From positions 172,612,744 through 172,676,743 of the forward strand of contig NC_091128.1 of NCBI RefSeq assembly GCF_040183065.1: a DNA stretch of 64,000 bases, in the 5' to 3' direction. Shown here piece by piece: positions 24,201 through 36,847 of this stretch. Both the position numbers and the translations under genes were made by a program. This DNA comes from Periplaneta americana (lineage: Eukaryota; Arthropoda; Insecta; Blattodea; Blattidae). Numbering within the stretch: the first letter of the stretch is position 1; each line of letters begins with the position of its first letter. The notes under the pieces were generated by a model. The model ran no database searches, had not been told where the DNA came from, and saw only the letters and a list, made by a program, of their open reading frames with translations.

Positions 24201-27200
24201 GATACGGAATTGGAATTTTTAGACCACAAGTCGGAATTAGAATATTTAGACTTCGAGTCGAAATTGGAATATTTAGATTTTGGATACGGAGTTGGAATTT
24301 TTGGGCTTTCAGTCGGAATTGGAATTTTATACTTCGAGTCGGAATTGGAATTTTCAGACTTCGAGTCGGAATTGGGATTTTTTAGAATTGGATACGGAGT
24401 TGGAATTTTTAGGCTTTCAGTCGGAATTGGAATTTTCAGACTTCGAGTCGGAATTGGAATTTTCAGACTTCGAGTCGGAATTGGAATTTTCAGAGTTCGA
24501 GTCGGAATTGGAATTTTCAGACTTCGAGTCGGAATTGGAATTTTCAGACTTCGAGTCGGAATTGGAATTTTCAGATTTCGTGTCGGAATTGGACTTTTCA
24601 GACTTCGAGTGGGAGTTGGAATTTTTAGACTTGGATACGGAATTGGCATTTTTAGACTTGGATACGGAATTGGAATTTTTTTGACTTCGAATCGAAATTG
24701 GACTTTTTAGACTTCGAGTCGGAATTGGAATATTTAAATTTGGACACAGAGTTGGAATTTTTAGGCTTTCAGTCGGAATTGGAATTTTTAGACTTCGAGT
24801 CGAAATTTGAATTTTTTACTTGGATACGGAATTGGAATTTTTAGACTTGGAATTGGAATTTTTAGACTTGGATACGGAATTGGAATTTTTAGACTTGGGT
24901 ACGGAATTGGAATTTTTAGACTTGGGTACGGAATTGGAATTTTTTGACTTCGATACGGAATTGGAATTTTTTGACTTGGATACGGAATTGGAATTTTTAG
25001 ACTTGGGTACGGAATTGGAATTTTTAGACTTCGAATCGGAATTGGACTTTTTAGATTTAGAGTCGGAATTGGAATTTTTAGAGCTGGATACGGGGTAGGA
25101 AAGTTTAGACTACCAGTGGGAAGTGGAATTTTCAGACCTTGGAATCACAATTGGAATTTTCAGACTTCGGAATCGTAATTGGAATTATCAGACGTGGGAA
25201 TCTGAAATGGAATCTGGAAGTCGTCGGAATTGGAATTTGAATCGGGAGTTGTCGAAGTCGGAGTCGGAATTGGGTAACCATGACTGTCGGAATTGATTAG
25301 GGAATCGGGATTTTTCGAAGTCGGAACTAGAATCGTGAGTCATATTTGGAACGTCCAACATTCCTGCATTAACACTGTCTCTGCAATTTAAAGCAGAGTA
25401 CCTGCAGAGGAATGGCGCTTGGTGGCGAGGCTGTGCGCCTGGCAGCCCAGCTGGCACAGCTGTCCGCGGTACTTGGGCGTCGTGAAGGTGTAGAGCAGCG
25501 GGTTGACGGCGGAGTTGACGGGCAGGATGAACACCACGACCCAGGCGTACAGGTCGGCCGGGATGTGCACGCGGCTGAGCGCCACCAGCTTGAGCGCGAA
25601 GATGGGCGCCCAGCAGCCCGCGTCCGTCAGCACGATGAAGAAGAAGCGGATCACGAACTCGAAGTCGCCGACGGACGAGATGGGCGTGGCGTGGCGCGTG
25701 CGCCAGATGCTGACGAACATCCAGGCGTACAGCACGGCGATCAGCAGCAGACTGCGAACAGACATCCACTATTGCAGTTTATTGTAACTCCAGTTAAGAA
25801 AATTAGGGTATTATTTTTAAGCTACGTTACAGATTGCGATACCGACATTACTCGCCTGCGAAAAGTTTAAATTGTTATTGATAGATTTACAATACCAAAC
25901 CAATTCGTAGCATTTACTGGAAAATTTGTTTGACGGAATATATTAATAACGGTGTCTCTAAATACTAGGTGTGTGATTTTTTGGTGTTAACGATTGGAAA
26001 GAAAGGAGGCTGTTCAGTTGGAAAGAGTGGAGGCTGTTCACCTGGATAGAGAGGAGGCTGTTCAGCTGGAAACAGAGGAGGCTGTTCAGTTGGAAAAGAG
26101 GAAGTTGTTCACCTGGAAAGAGAGGAGGTTGTTCAGTTGGAAAGAGAGGAGGCTGTTCACCTGGATAGAGAGGAGGCTGTTCACCTGGATAGAGAGGAGG
26201 CTGTTCACCTGGATAGAGAGGAGGCTGTTCAGTTGGAAAGAGAGGAGGCTGTTCACCTGGATAGAGAGGAGGCTGTTCACCTGGATAGAGAGGAGGCTGT
26301 TCACCTGGATAGAGAGGAGGCTGTTCACCTGGATAGAGAGGAGGCTGTTCACCTAGAAAGAAAGGAGGCTGTTCAGTTGGAAAGAGAGGATACTGTTCAG
26401 TTGGAAAAAGAGGAGGTTGTTCACCTGGAAAGAGAGGAGGCTGTTCAGTTGGAAAGAGAGGAGGCTGTTCATCTGGATAGAGAGGAGGCTGTTCACCTGG
26501 ATAGAGAGGAGGCTGTTCAGTTGGAAAGAGAGGAGGCTGTTCAGTTGGAAAGAGAGGAGACTGTTCAGTTGGAAAAAGAGGAGGTTATTCACCTGGAAAG
26601 AGAGGAGGCTGTTCACCTAGAAAGAAAGGAGGCTGTTCAGTTGGAAAGAGAGGAGGTTATTCACCTGGAAAGAGAGGAGGCTGTTCACCTAGAAAGAAAG
26701 GAGGTTGTTCAGTTGGAAAGAGAGGAGGTTATTCACCTGGAAAGAGAGGAGGCTGTTCACCTAGAAAGAAAGGAGGCTGTTCAGTTGGAGAGGCTATTCA
26801 GTTGGAAAGAGAGGAGACTGTTCAGTTGGAAAAAGAGGAGGTTATTCACCTGGAAAGAGAGGAGGCTGTTCACCTAGAAAGAAAGGAGGCTGTTCAGTTG
26901 GAAAGAGAGGAGGACAGACATACATACATACATACATACAGTCCACACCTGTGGAGTAACGAGTAGCACGTCTGGCCGCGAAACCAGGTGGCCCGGGTTC
27001 GATTACCGGTCGGGGCAAGTTGCCTGGTTGAGGGTTTTTTTCGGGGTCTTCCCTCAACCCATTACGAGCAAATGCTGGGTAACTATCGGTGCTGTACATC
27101 GAGCTCATTTCACCGGCATTATCACCTTCATCTCATTCAGACGCCAAATAACCTAAGATCTTGATAAAGCGTCGTAAAATAACCTACTGAAATAAAAAAT

Positions 27201-27203
27201 ACA

Positions 27204-27234
<31 letters not shown>

Positions 27235-30200
27235 GTGTACGTACGTGTTCTGCCCATGTCAGATCTTTCACTGCAAACCCTGTATAAGAAAACTAATTGA
27301 TGGCGTCAAATGATACTCGAATTGGCCTAACAAGATATAATTATAGTCTATTATAATAATTTCATATGAAACAGAGCTATCAAAATGCAGTACACTAACT
27401 TACCTTGAGAAGTTGACTCCCAGGAAGATAAACGCAGAGTACTCCCATCCCAGCAGGAATGGATCGTCAATATGCAGCGGGAAACACATGCCATTGGTTC
27501 CGTAGAAACGTGTCGAGTTGATCCAGTACATCACTGCAACATGAGCAATACAACTTGGGCATATACCATAGCGTTACACTGCACTGGTGCCATGGACATG
27601 TTCCGTACAGTTGTCTTCATCAAGCAACAAATAGTGCTTCAATATCTAATAGGCATATTCCGACCGATACATTTACGTGACATCCAAGACATGCTACGTA
27701 CCGTTTTATAAGAGCTTGCAATTAAACTGTGCCTACTTGTATATTGTTCGGAAAATATGAATGTTAATATAAGCATTTTGATAGGCACACGGAAGAGAAA
27801 TGATAGACAACATTAAAGAATGTTAAAAAACAGATGTGTTGAGAACATCTCTTTCCTGATTCAACCAGAATCACACGATGGCGTAGCACTTCGCAGTAAT
27901 ATTCACCTATCGTTTTGCACTTGCCCTAAATGATAAAACTAGCCATCAAGCAGCACCAAACAGTGACTAGTTCACTAAGAAATGGAAATTCATGATTCTC
28001 GTTTGAAGGCGTACATACCCAAATTTGGCAGTTTTGTGTGTTCACTTCATCATGTGATTCTTATTGTATTTACGTAGCATCTCATGATTATGTCCTGTCC
28101 CGTTATACCTACCAGATTCCTGATAGGTACGACTCGTATTGTTTGTACTAACTTGGAATCACATAAATGAGTTTGTACAGTTGTACTTATTCAGTGTCGT
28201 ATGAATGTGAATCTTATTATTGTAGGCCTACTTCTTCTTGTATCCTGGTTATTTCCGTACCAATATAGATATCAGGTTTCTCATTGATATCACTCATATT
28301 GTTGTACTTACTTGGCATCTCATGAATATGTTTGTACAATTGTACGTATGTGGTGTCGCATGGATATGACTGGTATTGTTGTGCTTAATTGGTATCTTAT
28401 ATATACGACCATGCCGAAATGTAGTAATTATACACCTGGTAGCAGCCCTTTAATGGACCTCATTAAAGTACACCTATTCATTAAAGTTCAGGTGTTCCAC
28501 CAATCAGAAAACACCATTGTAGCAATATGAAAGCGCAAGTATCGATTATTCTCGGATATGCAATCGAAAGACAACTAGCGAAACGTCACGGAGGCTGGAA
28601 ATGCAATACTGTCGCAGAAGGTTATGTTCTGTTACTATAATAATTAGCGTTAATTGTAAATAATATTCAAATAAATTCAATTTGTCATCTCGTTTTTCAA
28701 TGTCTAAATCAATTTCAAGATTATATCAAGATATTAATCTTTATTTTACTCTCTAGATTATATCAAGGTCAATGACATTTGTTTCTAGGAAAAAATCAAT
28801 ACTTTCTCGTCTGCGCACATCTCACAATTTACGAGATATTGCACAAGGTCAGTTCCGTTCCCCCAGTCAGATAAGAATAACATGAATACTTATGAATAAT
28901 TTCTAGTTAGAAATATGGTGGAGCATAAAAAGTCGTATGAAACTTGCCTATAATGGTAATTAAGACGCTCGTATGAAAATTATGAAACTCGCTTGCGCTC
29001 GTTTCATAAACATACTCGCGTCTTAATTACTACCATTACAGACTCGTTGCATAATGTACTATTTTTTAACTTGTGGTATAATCAACAAACGTGCAACTGT
29101 AAAAAACATTACAATGAGTAGGACACGTGTTGCACATGGATGACAGACAGCAGAAGTGTTAAGAAGACATACTCTGCGACATTCAAAGGCAAAAGGCCTC
29201 CAGAAAGACCAAGGAATAGACAGAAGGATGAAATTCACAAAAGAATATCTGAAGTGAGGTGTTGGTAACTGGGAGGAGCTAGAAATGGACATAACAAAGT
29301 GAAGGCACTTTGCGGAATCAATGCAGAGTTAACATGCTCCATGGCGCATAATTTATCCACTCCCTCACTATTTTTAAGAAAAGTAAGTACTAAGGAAATG
29401 TCGATTTTCGATAAACTAAGTCTCCTATCTTCAATATAGGTATCAAAAAAAATTAAAACAACCTAACTTCAAATATGTCAATTAACAGAGTCCGGATTTA
29501 TATGCACTAAAAGGTTAAGAATGACACCAACTGTAGTTAAGTGGATGTGATGACGGTTAAGAGGGTTTTTAATTAAGCCTGGTTCAAAAGACTCCGAAAT
29601 GTAATAATAGAGAACTCAGTCACAAGGACTGGACAATGCATCTTGTAAACCGAGTGCTGATGTGTAAGTGGCAGCTAGGAAGATTAAAGACAGTGAATGG
29701 TACCAAAGGGAAATACTGAATGGCAAGAATGACATCTAAGGAGTGGGAGCATGTTGAGCCAAACATAGCAATAATACTCGCAGCAAATGAATGGAGAGAC
29801 GGAAATTTTGCCCCATCAAGTAATCTAAATAAATCTCGTTGCATAATGTACTATTCTACCATTAATTATAGGTATCTAACATAGAAATGATTCATCTTAT
29901 TGTACAGGGACATCATTTTATTTTTACTTCAATTTTTATTGTACCTGAGTTTTTTTAATGAACTCCACTCCCACCCCTTCTACTAATGAAGTTCAACCGT
30001 CCTCCACACAGATCCAAGACCCCATATACAGTTATAGTAGCCTTACGGTCATAGTAAACAGTACGTTCCAAAAACATATTCGCGTTTTCCAGTGACGAAA
30101 GAGCTTTCAATATTGAATCTTTTCGCACAGGTACTGTTGTCCAATTGCCTACGTCGTATCCCGGTTTCCCCCACCAGATTTTATTCGCCAGCAAGTGGCT

Positions 30201-33200
30201 GGGTTGTCTTAGCTCTTTTCTGAGAACATTAATTTCTGTTAGGAGTTACGTCTACGTAATATTATACAACAGTTTAAAATAACTTAAATAAAAGGGCCTC
30301 GTTAAGTAATTAACTGTCACGTGATTTCCTCCCTTTCTACGATCCTACGACAAAACCACTTGGATGGACAGTGGATAGCATGTCTGAGTGATTTCATCTT
30401 GTCGGATCGGGCAGAAGTGAAGATTGAATTTACAGTACGTAAGGTACTCTTTTATAGAGTAGGTACAGAATTATTTCAATATGAGTTATTACTACGAAGA
30501 ACGAAACTGATAATTGGAATTAGGTACAATAGTCTATAGCGCGATAATATGCACATTAGAACTGAAGCCTGTATCGAAATGAACGGCCACCATTTTCAAA
30601 AATGTGTTTAAATATCTATATTACGATTATTTTTAAATTTAACTTCATTATCTATATTGTACGCTAATGTGCTGTAGACAATATAATATACTCTGCATAA
30701 TGAATACGTCCACATGGACAGCTCAGTTCGTGAGTAAAAACCACTCATTGTTAATAATGTACTGTATTTTGATTAAACGAAAAACTAATGAAAATGATCA
30801 AACTCAAAAGCGCAATATTTCCTAGTTTACGTAAATGGATGAACTACTTTTCTTCCCTCCTATACATACAGTAGTAAAGTGATTTGTTTGTATATTACGC
30901 CAGTATCATAGAACTCCAGTCGTGGAAGGGGCTAGCAAACGGCGTTAATCCAGAGGTATAGGCAACTTAATATTAAAAATGTTAGTAAAAATAAAATGAT
31001 GTCCCTGTACTTGGCACCACATGCATAATAATTTTCATACCAGTACACTTGTAAGCATGTACACATGCGCAGTACCTGGCACCGCCGCCAGACAGACGCC
31101 GATGAACCAGATGACGGCCAGGCTGAGGCACGTGGTGCGCATGGACATGTTCTGGTGCCCGCCGAAGGGGACAGCGATGAGCAGGAAGCGCTCCATGGAC
31201 AGGAAGACCAGGATGAGCACGGACACCTCCGACGACGTCATGGCCACCATGCCCACCACCGTGCACTTCCAGGACGTCATCCAGCTGTGCGCCTCCTTGT
31301 GGTAGCGGTCGCGGAACTGGCAGTCCTGGGTGCCAATCACGAGCAGGTAGACGCCCATGAGCAGGTCTGAAACTGCGAGAGATTCCGGGTGCTTTCGTGA
31401 CCATAGCAGATTCTACGTGTACACAGGGAGACAGTGGACTTGTTTCTGCCTCCCCAACCTTCAGCATCCCAAGTGACTAGACTGTAGATCTACTTCGAGA
31501 AATAATATTAGTGCAACTGCAGTAAAGGCGCTGTAGCTCTGTGTAGCTTCTTTCTTACCTAAAATTGATTTTTTTTAATGCTTGGAATGTCTCTACAGAT
31601 TTGTAGTAATTGAGATAGAAAATAGTATTATTCATTCAATAGTTTTTGCAGACGACGAAGCGATTACCGTACAAGATCGGGTTGACGTGAAATTCATGAA
31701 GATTGATTGATTGATTCATTGATTGTTAGAGGGTCTAAAACCATAAATTTCAACAAGACAGAATATCTGGTCTTTGGTGGAAAGGGTAGGAATCTGATTT
31801 AAGACTCAGTCAAGGCAATAAGTCATTTCAGATATCTGGGATCTTCAATTGGAATTTTCGACCAATACTACACATCGTGTACGTAGAAGTGAAGAGAGTA
31901 TTACGTACACTACTGTAAGTCTTATCGAAAATGAGTTCCCAAGAAAATTAATATTTTGAAATATAAATAAATAAAATGAATGAATGAAATTAATAAATAA
32001 GTGAATAAATGAATAAATAAGATATAAATAAGAAATAAATAAATAAATAAATAAAAAATAGGAATAAATATATAAATAAAATGAATAAATAAATATATTA
32101 ATAAATAAGTGAATAAATAATTATATTAACAATTAAGTGAATAAATAAATGTATAAAAATAAGTGAATAAATAAATATATAAAAATAAATTAATAAACAT
32201 ATAAAATAAATTAATAAATATATAATATATAAAATAAATACCTACATAAAAATAAATGAATAAATAAAAAATTAAAAAGGTGAATAAATAAATAATAAAT
32301 GGATAAATATGAAATGAGAAAATAAATAAACAAATAAATAAAAATAAATGATTACATAAAATAAAGAAATAAATAAAAATATAAATAAATAAAATTAATA
32401 AATGAATAATATTAAGGGCTTCAACAAGTATGCAACTAGGTAAATAAATGTATATAAGTGAAAAATAAATAATAAAAGTAAAAAATTGATAAATAAAAAT
32501 AAACATTTGATAAATAAATAAAGACAGATTAATTAATTAGTAAATAAAAGTATATAAATAAGTAATAAATAAATAAATAAAAATTGATACATGAATAGAC
32601 AAATAAGTACATACATAAATACTTAACTAAACAAATATAGATAAGTAAATATATATAAACAAATAAATAAAAACATAAATAGATAAATAAATAGTTAAAT
32701 AAATAGATGAATGAATGAATGATCAAGAAAAATACTATTGAGTACATAGCATTATCATTTTACCTGATATGTTGATAGCTGGTAACAGTTGGTAACATTG
32801 GAAAGATGGTTATATTAACTTCTTACGGTCTTACTAATAAAAACTCTATATACAGACGTTTAACTGTCTTATACTTATACAATGATTAGCTCATTTATAC
32901 GTCGTGTGTAAATTCCTTACTAATAATCACTACATACATCGCGTATAACAGTACAACTGTTACACAGCTACGTCATTGTTTCGTCATTACTTCGTTACGA
33001 AAGATAATAGAATATCTGAGGTTCTCTACTGGATCCGGTAGAGCGCTCTGGTGTGGCGTGTTAAGTATCGATAGTACAACTGGCTCTAATCGATTACCAT
33101 ACTATATTTTGGTCAGAGAGTACAAGCTACAGTAATATTATTCTAATTATTCTGTGCTCTTTGGTTTGTTCTTCTTTGGTTACTAGGCAACAATCATCAT

Positions 33201-36200
33201 AAAATGACAGTCGATAGGAACAGCTGTTAGAGGGGCGGCTATTTTTTCGCTATATACAACGTTTAAACAAGGGGTTTCGTGTATATAACTACTGCAAAGC
33301 AATTCCCATTGTATAGTTACAGCCTGTTTATACGTACATCGCTTCTGCATGGTTTATTAGTAACGTTTTCTGTCTCAACTCTGCATTAGTCTAGTATAAA
33401 AATTATACACGGTTTATTAGTAAGACTGTTACGGTCTTACTAATAAAAACTCTATATACACACGTTTAACTGTCTTATACTTATACAATGAGTAGCTCGT
33501 TTATACGTCGTGTGTAAATTCCTTACTAATAATCACTACATACGTCGTGTATAACAGTACAACTATTACACAGCTACGTCATAGTTTCGTCATTACTTCG
33601 TTACGAAAGGTAATAGAATATCTGAGGTTCTATATTGCATCCGGTAGAGCGCTCTAGTGTTGCATGTTAAGTATCGATAGTACAACTGGCTCTAATCGAT
33701 TACCACACTACATTTTGGTCAGAGAGTACAAGCTACAGCAATATTATTCTAATAATTCTACGATCTTTGGTTTGTTCTTCTTTGGTTATAAGGCATCCAT
33801 CATCATAAAATGACAGTCGATACGAACAGCTGTTAGAGGGGCGGCCATTTTTTCTCTATATACAACGCTTAAACAAGGGGTTTCGTGTATATAAGTACTG
33901 CAAAGCAATTCCCATTGTATAGTTACAGCCTGTTTATACGTCCATAGCTTATTCACGGTTTATTAGTAATGTTTTCTGTATCAACTCTGGATAAGTCTCG
34001 TATAAAAACTATACACGGTTTATTAGTAAGACTGATAGGGAATAATATTAAGTGAAGCCCACTACAGTAAAGGAAGGAGTATGTCTGTACTCACCGGCCA
34101 GGTTCCTGATGACGAGGCTGTGCACACGGTTCTCGTCGCGCGAGGAGAACCTGCCCCACAACACCAGCGCGTTGCCTGCACACGTGACGGCGGCCACCAC
34201 CCACACCGTGACGCGCAGCGCCGGCTTCACCAGCAGGTGCTTCAGCGACGACACGCCTGCGCACGCACCACAGGAACTGCAGGAGCTTATAGACGGTCGG
34301 AATATAACATTTTTAGAATAGCAACCTGTGATCAAGCCCGTAATATCAGGAACTGCATTGCGGATGTAATCATACTTTGCACTTTACCTTCTGTCACACT
34401 CTGAATGGAGAGATTTACAAATTGTTGCAGAGCAGATGGAAAACATGTCACTTATCGTGCATCAGCCTACGGGACGTAACACTAACGCACGTTACTCTTA
34501 CTGTATGAGACTTTTTAAATCTCGCATATCCCAGGCGGTGGTTCGGAAGAGGAGGTTCGGAATGGCCAGCCCGCTCTCCTGACATAATACTTTCTTATTG
34601 CTTTCTTGGGGGCATGTCAACTGGATAATAGCGAAATATTGTCACAAATGAAGCTTAACGCTCGAACATCAAATTTAAGCATTCGCCAATTTTTACACTA
34701 CAAAAAACCAAAAACCTCATGGAACAACAATTTACCACTGGTACGAATCTGTTCTGAATTCAGTGAATTATGTAAAATGCGACACTTAGCTTTCAGTATT
34801 TCTTATACTAAATTATAAACTTTTACTTATTGAAATAGTGAAGATAGTAGGTAGAGTAGGAAAATAGCACTACTAGCTATTTGTTACACTTATTTTCATT
34901 TTTACATTCTACATTTTGTATTTATATCTGTATTATCTAAATTTTCATTTTTTTTTACTTGTATTTATATATTTCTATTCACCTTTTTATCTTTTTTATT
35001 TCTTCATTTTTATGGCGTATGCAACTGTAATTTTTTACTGTCTATTGTAATTGGGGCTTTTTGCTTTTGCAGACAAATAAAGAAATGTAAACAAATACAT
35101 AATTTTCGATAAATATGATTAAATACATAAATATAGAAAAAATATTAATAAAGTACATTAATATAGGCAAATATAAATAAATGGAATAAAAATGAATAGA
35201 GGAAGAAATGAATAGAAGAACAAATGAATAGAGGAAGGAATGAATAGAGCACGGAAATGAATAGGGGAAGAAATGATTAGAGAAATAAATGAATAGAGGA
35301 ACAAATGAATGAATGAATGAATGAAGAAATGAGAGCGTGAAGAAGTGAGAGAGTGAATGAATAAATAATCGAAGAAATAAACACACAAATAAAAAGCCTC
35401 CTTTACGACATTTTAGTGAAAGAATCAGAAACACTTTTAATCGTGATGTGATACTTGGACCATCTGATGTGATTCAGGAGATGCCCGGAGTATAGACTGC
35501 ATCAGAGTTGCCTTGGACGGCAGTTTCAACAGATTGTCGTGTAATACAAAATAAATTTAAGTTTAAATAATCCTTGACTACTTAGATTTTTGCACAAACT
35601 AGTATTACTCCGTTGTCATGTTTTCCTTTATGTAGTTTCTGACATTCACAGACAATTGACTCTGGATTACTTCGTAGATTATGAGATCCTATTGCAAAAT
35701 TATGTTCAAGCCCCTTTTAAGCTCCTTCAGTTTCAGCACAACCTTTTGAATCATCCTAGACTGACGTAACAATGTGTTCAGGCCAGTGGCGGCTGATTGA
35801 CTGTGGCAAGTGAGGCCGGGCCTCAGTCACTTGGCTTAACTGAAATCAAATTTTGTTTTTTTATATAATGTATTAGTTATTTGAATGAATCATATATCGC
35901 TGTAGAAGCATTTGAAAACTTTGATGTATATAGACCTGTTTTGCAGTAAACTTTGTTCCTGAGGCCGGGATCGCTCGTGCCGGGTCTGGCTTGTGATATA
36001 TATAGACCTGTTTTGCAGTAAAAATTTGTTCCTGAGGCCAGAATTGTTCGTACTGGGTCTGGCTTAATGTATTTCATGCCCTTTCGCGGGCTTTGAGTTT
36101 GCGCTTAAAACGTTGTAGCTGAGGCACAATTCGTCTGGCCTGGTCAGGTTTCACTCGTCCCATCCATGGGCCGGCCTCAAGGGTAGAGTGGGGTGGGAAT

Positions 36201-36795
36201 AGCAGTGGTGACTTGTCTTCCTAACTAGGCCGTAAATAACAAAATTCCAGCTCTTTGGCAGGCAGAGACCCACTCGATTCTTTAACCTTATGTCTCAGTT
36301 TATGACATAAGCCAGGGTGTTGTACTATTGTACTTCAGTAGTGAATCTGGGCCAATGTTGTTATGTATTTTGGGAAAATATAAACAGAAACAAATGAGAG
36401 AAATAATGCTGGTGCAGTTAATTCATTGTTAGAGTGTCCTTTTTCGAGAAGAAATAATACTGAAAGAAAGGAAGTTTTAAATAAAGAGAGAGACTACCGA
36501 GATACCTACGACATCGCTGATTATCTTTCTGACACATAATCTTAAAACGCGAGTTTCTATTGCATCCTGGTATGGGCAACATAAATGGTTATGTGGTAAT
36601 GTGAGGCAAAATAAACTTCTCTTGGCCTTGTTTGTTGCTGTCAAAGGAAAAAAATAAAAAGAAAAGAAAGAAAGGGGAATTTCAACACATAATATGGGAT
36701 GCTTCATCACACGAAACAATCACTGAAACTCAGAGCATAACAGCTTATTTGGTGAGTGAAATTATTATTTTTCATTGATAGTAATAAGAATAGAC

Positions 36796-36847
<52 letters not shown>

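Noticed and set aside
22247..24710. Stop-free frames of 616 and 274 codons (repeating DFLDFESEL)
   Set aside because: They are translations of a 27-bp minisatellite, present in several registers, inside an intron and without non-repeat protein.
25412..25870. Plus-strand 152- and 94-codon frames opposite the TM6-TM7 exon
   Set aside because: Shadow frames of a GC-rich exon; the minus strand gives a clear GPCR with consistent splice phases.
25994..26877. Frames of up to 246 codons (HLDREEAV repeats)
   Set aside because: By-product of a 24-bp minisatellite; several registers are open at once.
29955..30194. 80-codon minus-strand frame as a gene
   Set aside because: No recognised domain and no supporting splice sites; it may be part of a dispersed repeat.
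31021..31370. Plus-strand frames opposite the TM2-TM4 exon
   Set aside because: Shadow frames; no family features.
32126..32747. 126- and 72-codon minus-strand membrane-like frames
   Set aside because: Low-complexity translations of a TAAA-type repeat.
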